DNA of 64,000 nt from the NCBI RefSeq assembly GCF_011290485.1, contig NZ_CP048029.1:2924501-2988500 (forward strand), in the 5' to 3' direction. Under the pieces are notes generated by a model. The model ran no database searches. It had not been told where the DNA came from and saw nothing but the letters and a program-made list of their open reading frames with translations. Origin of the DNA: Caldichromatium japonicum. Lineage in GTDB: Bacteria; Pseudomonadota; Gammaproteobacteria; Chromatiales; Chromatiaceae. The stretch's first letter is position 1. Each line of letters begins with the position of its first letter. Position numbers and translations under genes: made by a program. Positions 58,903 to 64,000 of the stretch are shown piece by piece.

Positions 58903-59289
58903 TCATTTCTTGCGCTTGTACATTGTGAAGGGCACGACATACCGCCTTCGCACTTCAAGCACAATTCTATAGACAAAAACCCCATCTCCCGCCTCGGCCT
59001 CAATACGCATTGCGCCATTCCTTGAGCGCGCAGGCGTACCAAGTTTGATCGAAAGCGCGTTTTTGATCAAATCGCCTATCTTCAGCAAATCCTCAACTGT
59101 GATCGGTTCTTGCCCACGCAAGCGCTCTTTATCAAGACCATGGCTATCATGAATATATAGCACATAATCGTGATCCAGCGCGAAGTCTCGCGTTCGGGGT
59201 TTAACGCCAAGTGTTTCTAGCGCTGCTGCGATGCCACCAGATAAGCTTTTCAACACTAAAGGCGATTGCTTCGCCTGCCTATTGCGATA
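58903..59289 (-). pseudogene. Phage PBECR-type nuclease-like fragment
   Basis: The visible C-terminal part (LDHDYVLYIHDSHGLDKERLRGQEPITVEDLLKIGDLIKNALSIKLGTPARSRNGAMRIEAEAGDGVFVYRIVLEVRRRYVVPFTMYKRKK) resembles the phage barnase-EndoU-colicin/RelE-like (PBECR) nuclease domains found at the C-terminus of Mu-type head proteins. Its N-terminus is cut off by the IS256-type element at 59290. The longer open frame to 59547 is antisense to the IS. Confidence 0.5.
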
Positions 59290-60675
59290 TGTGCAAAAGC
59301 GTCTGCAGTTAGCAAGCAGGCGGGTGGTCATGGTAAGAGGTTGATTGCGAGATCGACCTTGAACCCTGAAGGAGTGCAAACCATGACCACAGGCAAGATT
59401 AAGAGGAAGTTGTCGGCAGTGGAAGCGGTGGCGGGCGACCGTGACCTGAAGGAGGCGCTGCTGAAGGAGGCGCTCTAGGCAAGTGCTGGAAGGCGAGATG
59501 ACCGAATTTCTGGGGGCGGCGCCGGGCGAACGGACAGAGCGTCGCAACGGCTAGCGTGCTGGCGACTCAAGCCGCGGTCTGGTGACTCGGATCGGCAAGC
59601 TGGAGTTGCGCGTGCCGCGGGACCGGAGCGGCGAATTCTCCACGGCCTTGTTCGAGCGCGATGCCAGGAGCGAGAAGGCCCTGGTGGCGGCCTTGGCCGA
59701 AAGGTATGTGCAAGGCGTCTCCACCCGCAAGGTCAAGGTTATCACCGAAGAGCTCTGTGGCCACAGCTTTTCGGCCAGTGCCATCAGCAGCATCAACAAA
59801 GGGCTTGACGAGTCACTGGCGCGGTTTGCCAACCGCCCCCTGGACGAAGAGCCTATCCTTACCTGATCCTCGATGCCCGTTACGAGAAAGTACGGGATGC
59901 GGGCGTGATCAGCCACCGGGCGGTACTGATCGCCATCGGCATCAATTGGGAAGGACAACGACAGGTGTTGGCCGTCGAACTGGCCAATCGGGAAAGCCAG
60001 AGCAGCTGGAAGGACTTCCTGACCCGCCTGAAGGAGCGTGGCCTGTCCGGTGTCGAATTCGTCGTTGTCCTTCGACCATGCGGGCCTCAAGAAAGCTATC
60101 CGCAAGGTGCTGACCGAAGCCGCCTGGCAGCGCTGCTCTGTGCATTTCCTTGAGGATGCCCTGGACGACCTGCCTCGGCGCGCGGACGACGATTGTCTTC
60201 AGGAGCTACGCTGGATTTACGACCGCCGCGACATCCAGGAGGCCCATCGTGACCTCTCGGCCTGGATCGCCAAATGGGCGGGCAAGTATCCGAAACGGGT
60301 CGATTGGGTGGAAGCGAACATCACCGAGACGCTGACCTTCTACCGATTGCCGCGCGCCCACCACAAGCACATGAAGCGCACGAACATGCTGGAGCGGCTC
60401 AACGAGGAGATCAAGCGCCGCACTCGCGTGGTGCGGATCTTCTCTAACGCCGAGTCCTGCCTGCGGCTGATCCGCGCGCTGTGCGTCGAAACCCACGAGG
60501 CGTGGCTTAAGGACAGCCGTTACCTGAACAGGATGCTGCTCGCGGAGCAGAAAAAGGAGGCATTGCGACTGGCCGCCTGAGGCAACCGCGCAGTTGGCGC
60601 CGCTGCGGGCTACGCCCGTTGTGCCGCCAACTGCGCAAACAGGATCAACCATTTACCCGACCACGATTTTGCACA
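59290..60675 (+). mobile_element. IS256-family element, degenerate
   Basis: TGTGCAAAAGCGT (59290-59302) and ACGATTTTGCACA (60663-60675) are inverted repeats with one mismatch around an IS256-type transposase region of normal size. No clear target duplication is seen. A 12-bp stem (GCGCAGTTGGCG / CGCCAACTGCGC, 60588-60636) closes the transposase gene. Confidence 0.7.
59383..60580 (+). pseudogene. IS256-family transposase, multiply frameshifted
   Basis: Fragments in three frames give RIGKLELRVPRDRSGEFSTALFERDARSEKALVAALAERYVQGVSTRKV, then GINWEGQRQVLAVELANRESQSSWKDFLTRLKERGLSGVEFVV. They end KAIRKVLTEAAWQRCSVHFLEDALDD...RTNMLERLNEEIKRRTRVVRIFSN. All belong to the mutator-type (IS256) transposase. 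The N-terminus (MTTGKIKRKLSAVEAV) ends at a stop. Several stops and shifts make it non-functional. Confidence 0.88.
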
Positions 60676-60689
60676 ACTTGACGCACACA

Positions 60690-61338
60690 ACTCAGACGCC
60701 TTTCCTGCAAGGTTGAGGCGGCCAAGGTCGGGGCTGGGTTTGCGCCAAGGGCCAGACTGCCAAAAGGCACAAGGCTTCCGATCTTGAAGAATCGAAGGAA
60801 ATCCTCTGCGATGTTGGCAAGGCTGCACAATGTCCGAGCGGACTTCACACATAAGCTCACGACCCGGCTCTGCCGCGAAAACCAAGGGGTGGTGATTGAG
60901 GATTTGAACGTCAAGGGCATGCTGGCGAACGAACGGCTTGCCCGCGCCATCAGCGACCTGGGCTTTGGCATGTTCTGCTTGCAGATGGAATACAAGGGGA
61001 AATGCTACGGCGTCTGGTTGGTTTTAGCTGATCGCTGGGATCCGAGCAGCCGCCTGTGTTCGGTCTGTGGTTGGGAGAATGAGATGTTGGCGTTGAAGGA
61101 TCGGGAATGGACGTGTCCTCAATGCGGCACGCGCCATGATCGGGACATCAATGCCGCGCTCAATCTCAAACGGCTGGCAACCGCAACTGCCCTACCCGTG
61201 GCGAGTCCGTCCGGTAACGGCGGAGCTACAGCAGAGAGGGTCTCTGCCGTAGTCGGGAAAGTCACGCCTGTCAGAGACGAATGCGCTCCGCATTCGGGGC
61301 AGGAAGAGCACAGTGCGCCTGTTTGCGCACTGTCTTGA
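60690..61338 (+). pseudogene. IS200/IS605-family TnpB (RNA-guided nuclease ancestor), C-terminal part
   Basis: The frame from 60784 reads RRKSSAMLARLHNVRADFTHKLTTRLCRENQGVVIEDLNVKGM (RuvC-II Glu in VIED). It continues DRWDPSSRLCSVCGWENEM and WTCPQCGTRHDRDINAALNLKRL, the zinc ribbon CxxC...CxxC and the RuvC-III Asp in DRDINAA. These are the C-terminal half of TnpB. The N-terminal RuvC-I Asp region is missing or frameshifted, and the IS256-type element ends just upstream. No TnpA is present. Confidence 0.8.
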
Positions 61339-61345
61339 GAGCGGA
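61200..61345 (+). ncRNA. Candidate omega-RNA / structured right end of the TnpB relic
   Basis: The last codons and 3' flank of TnpB contain GAATGCG-CTC-CGCATTC and AGTGCGC-CTGTTT-GCGCACT hairpins, and CAGAGAGGGTCTCTG. TnpB omega-RNAs overlap the gene end and contain such stems. This is a structural suggestion, not a demonstrated RNA. Confidence 0.3.
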
Positions 61346-61405
61346 GACTGCCAGCGTTGAGGCGAGGCAAGGTGATAGGACCTCGCTGGCCGGCACTCAA
61401 AGGTC

Positions 61406-62755
61406 TTACTTACCGATACAGAAGCTCGCAAAGATGCGATCCAAAAGGTCCTCGCTGCTGAACTTGCCGGTGATCTCCCCCAGCGACTGCTGGGCCGCTC
61501 GCAGTTCCTCGGCGACCAACTCAGGGCTTTGTCCCGCGGCGAGATGCTCAGATGCGGCAAGAAGCGAGCCCTTAGCGCGTCTTAGGGCATCGAGATGACG
61601 GCGCCTGGCGCTGAACGCACCCTCCGGGTGGGGGCTCAAGCCCACTTGGTGCTTGATCTGGGCCTTAAGAAGCTCTAGACCCCCGCCTGTCTTGACCGAG
61701 AGCGCGACCTCGACCTCTTCCCCTTCGGCCTTGATTCCTGGCGACTCGCCCAGGAGATCGATCTTGTTGCGGACACGGATGAGCGGAACCCGCGGCGCAA
61801 GGCTTGGGCACACCCCTTCGTCGAGACCGCGGGCGGCATCATAGACCCAAAGGACGAGATCTGCCTGTTGCACCGCCTCCTGGGCGCGGCGCACACCTTC
61901 GCGCTCCACCGGGTCCTGGGTGTGTCTGAGGCCCGCTGTATCGATGATGTGGATGGGGAGCCCCTCGATCTGGATGTCGAAGCGCAATAGATCGCGGGTA
62001 GTGCCCGGGATGTCGGTGACGATCGCGGCCTCCGATCCACAGAGCGCATTGAGCAGGCTGGACTTGCCGACATTGGGCGCACCGGCGATCGCTACGTTCA
62101 GCCCCTCGCGGATGCGCTGACCCTCATATGCCTCGGCGAGCAGCCGGTCGAGCTGGGCGATAAGCGCGGAAAGCCCATCAGCGACCTGGGCCCTTTCATC
62201 CGCAAGATCGAGTTCTTCATCGGGAAAATCGAGCGTGGCCTCTAGATGGACCCGAAGCTCGATCAGTCCCTCGACCAAGGCCTGGATGTGTTGAGAAAAG
62301 ACCCCCTGCAGGCTGCGCGCCGCCAGGCGCGCAGCCAATGCCGTCGAGGACTCGATCAGATCGGCGACCGCCTCGGCCTGGGTGAGATCCAGCTTGCCGT
62401 TGAGAAAGGCCCGTTCGGTAAACTCGCCGGGCCTTGCCAGACGCGCGCCGAACTCGAGGCAGCGGTGCAACAGCAGATCCATGACCACCGGCCCCCCATG
62501 CCCATGGAGCTCGAGCACATCCTCGCCGGTGTATGAATGTGGAGCGGGAAAATAGAGCGCCAATCCCTGGTCGATCGGGCTGCCATCGGCAGCAGAGAAG
62601 GTGCTCAGGGTCGCGTACCGCGGCCTGGGGAGGCGCCCGATGAGCGCCTCGGCGATTTGGCGAACGGCCGGACCGCTGACCCGGATGATGCCCACACCGC
62701 CTACCCCAGACGGGGTGGCGATGGCGGCGATGGTATCGCCCGCTCGCAATCCCAT
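61406..62755 (-). CDS. mnmE: tRNA modification GTPase MnmE
   Basis: The 449-residue enzyme, with MnmG, installs the cmnm5 group on U34 of certain tRNAs. It has the N-terminal folate-binding domain (MGLRAGDTIAAIATPSGVGGVGIIRVSG), a helical domain, and an inserted G domain with VAIAGAPNVGKSSLLNAL, TTRDLLRFD, DTAGLRHT and NKIDLL. The C-terminal catalytic CIGK ends the chain. It is intact and 3 bp from yidC, the usual rnpA-yidC-mnmE order. Confidence 0.97.
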   Translation of the reverse strand: MGLRAGDTIAAIATPSGVGGVGIIRVSGPAVRQIAEALIGRLPRPRYATLSTFSAADGSPIDQGLALYFPAPHSYTGEDVLELHGHGGPVVMDLLLHRCLEFGARLARPGEFTERAFLNGKLDLTQAEAVADLIESSTALAARLAARSLQGVFSQHIQALVEGLIELRVHLEATLDFPDEELDLADERAQVADGLSALIAQLDRLLAEAYEGQRIREGLNVAIAGAPNVGKSSLLNALCGSEAAIVTDIPGTTRDLLRFDIQIEGLPIHIIDTAGLRHTQDPVEREGVRRAQEAVQQADLVLWVYDAARGLDEGVCPSLAPRVPLIRVRNKIDLLGESPGIKAEGEEVEVALSVKTGGGLELLKAQIKHQVGLSPHPEGAFSARRRHLDALRRAKGSLLAASEHLAAGQSPELVAEELRAAQQSLGEITGKFSSEDLLDRIFASFCIGK

Positions 62756-62758
62756 CCC

Positions 62759-64000
62759 TTAATGTCGGCGCTTAGCCATCTCGCGCTCGATGTCGCGGGT
62801 GATCTTCCACTGCTGGGCGATCGACAACAGGTTATTGACTGTCCAGTAGAGCACCAGACCCGAGGGAAAGAAGGCGAAGAAGACTGTAAAGATCACCGGC
62901 ATGACCATGAAGATCTTGGCCTGGATAGGGTCGGGGGGCGGCGGATTGAGTTTCTGCTGCACGAACATGGAGACACCCATGATCAGTGGCAGGATGTAAT
63001 AAGGATCGGGCGCCGACAGGTTATTGAGCCACAGCATGAAGGGCGCCTGGCGCATCTCGACGCTCTCCAACAACACCCAATAGAGCGCGATAAAGACGGG
63101 GATCTGCACAAGGATCGGCAGACAGCCACCGAGAGGATTGATCTTCTCGGTCTGATAGATCTCCATCATGGCCTGATTCAGGCGCTGTTTATCATCCCCG
63201 TAACGATCCTTGAGCGCCTGGATACGCGGCATGACCTGACGCAGATGGGCCATCGAGCGATAGCTGGACTCGGAAAGCTTATAGAAGGCCAGCTTGATCA
63301 GGATGGTCATGATGATGATCGCCCAACCCCAATTGCCGATCACGGCATGGATCCAGCTCAAGAGCCAGAAGATCGGCTTGGCGATGACGGTCAACCACCC
63401 ATAATCGACCACCAGGTCAAGCCCAGGCGCGATCTTTTCCAAGGTATTTTGGAGTTTGGGGCCGATGAAGAGCCGATCGCTGAAATCCTGGGTTGCGCCA
63501 GGGGCAATGCTGATCGCGGTCGAATATTTACCGATGATATAGCGCCCGTTGTTTAACGCCTTGGTATAAAAGGTCTCTTGGCTACCGCGCGGAGGAACCC
63601 AGGCTGCCAAGAAATAATGTTGCATCATGGCGATCCAGCCATCAGTGACTGGACGATCGAGCTTGGCCTTAGGGATGTCCTCCAGCTTGATTTTTTTATA
63701 CTTGTCCTCTGGGCTGTAATAGACAGCGCCCGTAAAGGTAGAGATAAAACGGGTCTCGTTCGGGTCGTGGTATTCGGTGCGCTGGAGCTGACTATAGGCG
63801 CGAGCGGTGATGGGTGATGGACCGTGGTTTTCGATGACCTGACGCACCTCGATCAGATAACTGCCACGGGTAAGGGTATAGATCTTTTTGACGACGATTC
63901 CGGCCTCGTGTGTCCATTCGAGGGCGATTTCCAAACGATCAACCCCGGGTTGCAATTCATAATGAGTACGGGGACTGCTAAAGAGCGCCTCATGGGTCGG
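62759..64000 (-). CDS. yidC: Membrane protein insertase YidC (5' end beyond window)
   Basis: The visible 413 residues cover the C-terminal part of the periplasmic domain and the five-helix insertase core. The core contains WGWAIIIMTILIKLAFYKLSESSYRSMAHLRQVMPRIQALKDRYGDDKQRLNQAMMEIYQTEKINPLGGCLPILVQIPVFIALYWVLLESVEMR and the last helix FPSGLVLYWTVNNLLS. The conserved Arg for substrate contact lies in the expected SSYRSM region. The frame is open to the window edge. It inserts and folds inner-membrane proteins with Sec or alone. Confidence 0.97.
   Translation of the reverse strand, partial: PTHEALFSSPRTHYELQPGVDRLEIALEWTHEAGIVVKKIYTLTRGSYLIEVRQVIENHGPSPITARAYSQLQRTEYHDPNETRFISTFTGAVYYSPEDKYKKIKLEDIPKAKLDRPVTDGWIAMMQHYFLAAWVPPRGSQETFYTKALNNGRYIIGKYSTAISIAPGATQDFSDRLFIGPKLQNTLEKIAPGLDLVVDYGWLTVIAKPIFWLLSWIHAVIGNWGWAIIIMTILIKLAFYKLSESSYRSMAHLRQVMPRIQALKDRYGDDKQRLNQAMMEIYQTEKINPLGGCLPILVQIPVFIALYWVLLESVEMRQAPFMLWLNNLSAPDPYYILPLIMGVSMFVQQKLNPPPPDPIQAKIFMVMPVIFTVFFAFFPSGLVLYWTVNNLLSIAQQWKITRDIEREMAKRRH

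Noticed and set aside
62537..63556. 339-codon ORF antisense to yidC/mnmE
   Set aside because: It is the complement of two conserved genes, with typical shadow composition (DHRHDHEDL...).

Overview
The window reads as chromosomal DNA of a GC-rich gammaproteobacterial autotroph, most likely a purple sulfur bacterium of the Chromatiaceae. The grounds are a complete alpha-carboxysome locus with form IA RuBisCO, a DsrC-type sulfur-carrier protein with both C-terminal cysteines, a protein resembling the Ycf49/DUF2499-DUF3593 families of phototrophs, a carotenoid acyltransferase-like gene, and typical gammaproteobacterial operons (glyQS-gmhB-plsC, mnmA-hflD, glnA-ntrBC, yidC-mnmE). The species assignment is inference; no rRNA or tRNA gene was seen.

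Layout. 1-2.2 kb: end of a surface-sugar cluster (acyltransferase, aminotransferase, C-methyltransferase cut by an IS3-like fragment). 2.5-3.7 kb: DUF3050 protein and DsrC. 3.8-13 kb, all on the minus strand: cbbL, cbbS, csoS2, csoSCA, csoS4A, csoS4B, two nearly identical csoS1 genes, a ferritin-like protein, acRAF, a small proline-rich ORF and cbbR. Upstream on the same strand lie a RuBisCO small-subunit-like gene, a SulP anion transporter and zwf. 18.8-28.5 kb: glgA, panBCD, an SRAP gene, plsC, gmhB and glyQS. 28.9-36 kb: a CDF metal transporter and glnA-DUF4124-ntrBC, with an IS5-type element inserted inside the nitrogen locus. 37-50 kb: argB, coaBC, radC, hflD, mnmA, a deacetylase, hldE, a deleted glgC, an endonuclease III homologue, a methyltransferase and serS. 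50-57.8 kb: a CrtO-like acyltransferase, an APC permease, feoAB and a phototroph-type membrane protein. 58-61.4 kb: a graveyard of phage and transposon fragments (prohead protease-like, PBECR-like nuclease, IS256, TnpB). 61.4-64 kb: mnmE and yidC.

Mobile DNA. One IS630-type family dominates. There are five full-span copies (13.1, 17.9, 36.0, 41.3 and 55.6 kb) and one 97-bp end remnant inside glgC. Four copies share an identical 132-bp deletion between 8-bp direct repeats that removes the first catalytic aspartate, so they appear to be non-autonomous derivatives moved in trans. Their insertions sit at gene borders. They lie in the stop codon of the RuBisCO small-subunit-like gene, next to the stops of mnmA and ntrC, and directly before glgA. 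One insertion followed by deletion destroyed glgC.

How the genes connect. The SulP transporter (possible bicarbonate uptake), RuBisCO, the shell, carbonic anhydrase and CbbR form a CO2-concentrating and fixing module. zwf and glgA/glgC belong to the linked carbon-storage and pentose-phosphate metabolism. glnA has a clear NtrC site and a sigma-54 promoter, and ntrBC lies downstream. The most unusual items are the small-subunit-like gene outside cbbLS, the hairpin-studded cso operon, and the deletion-derived IS family.
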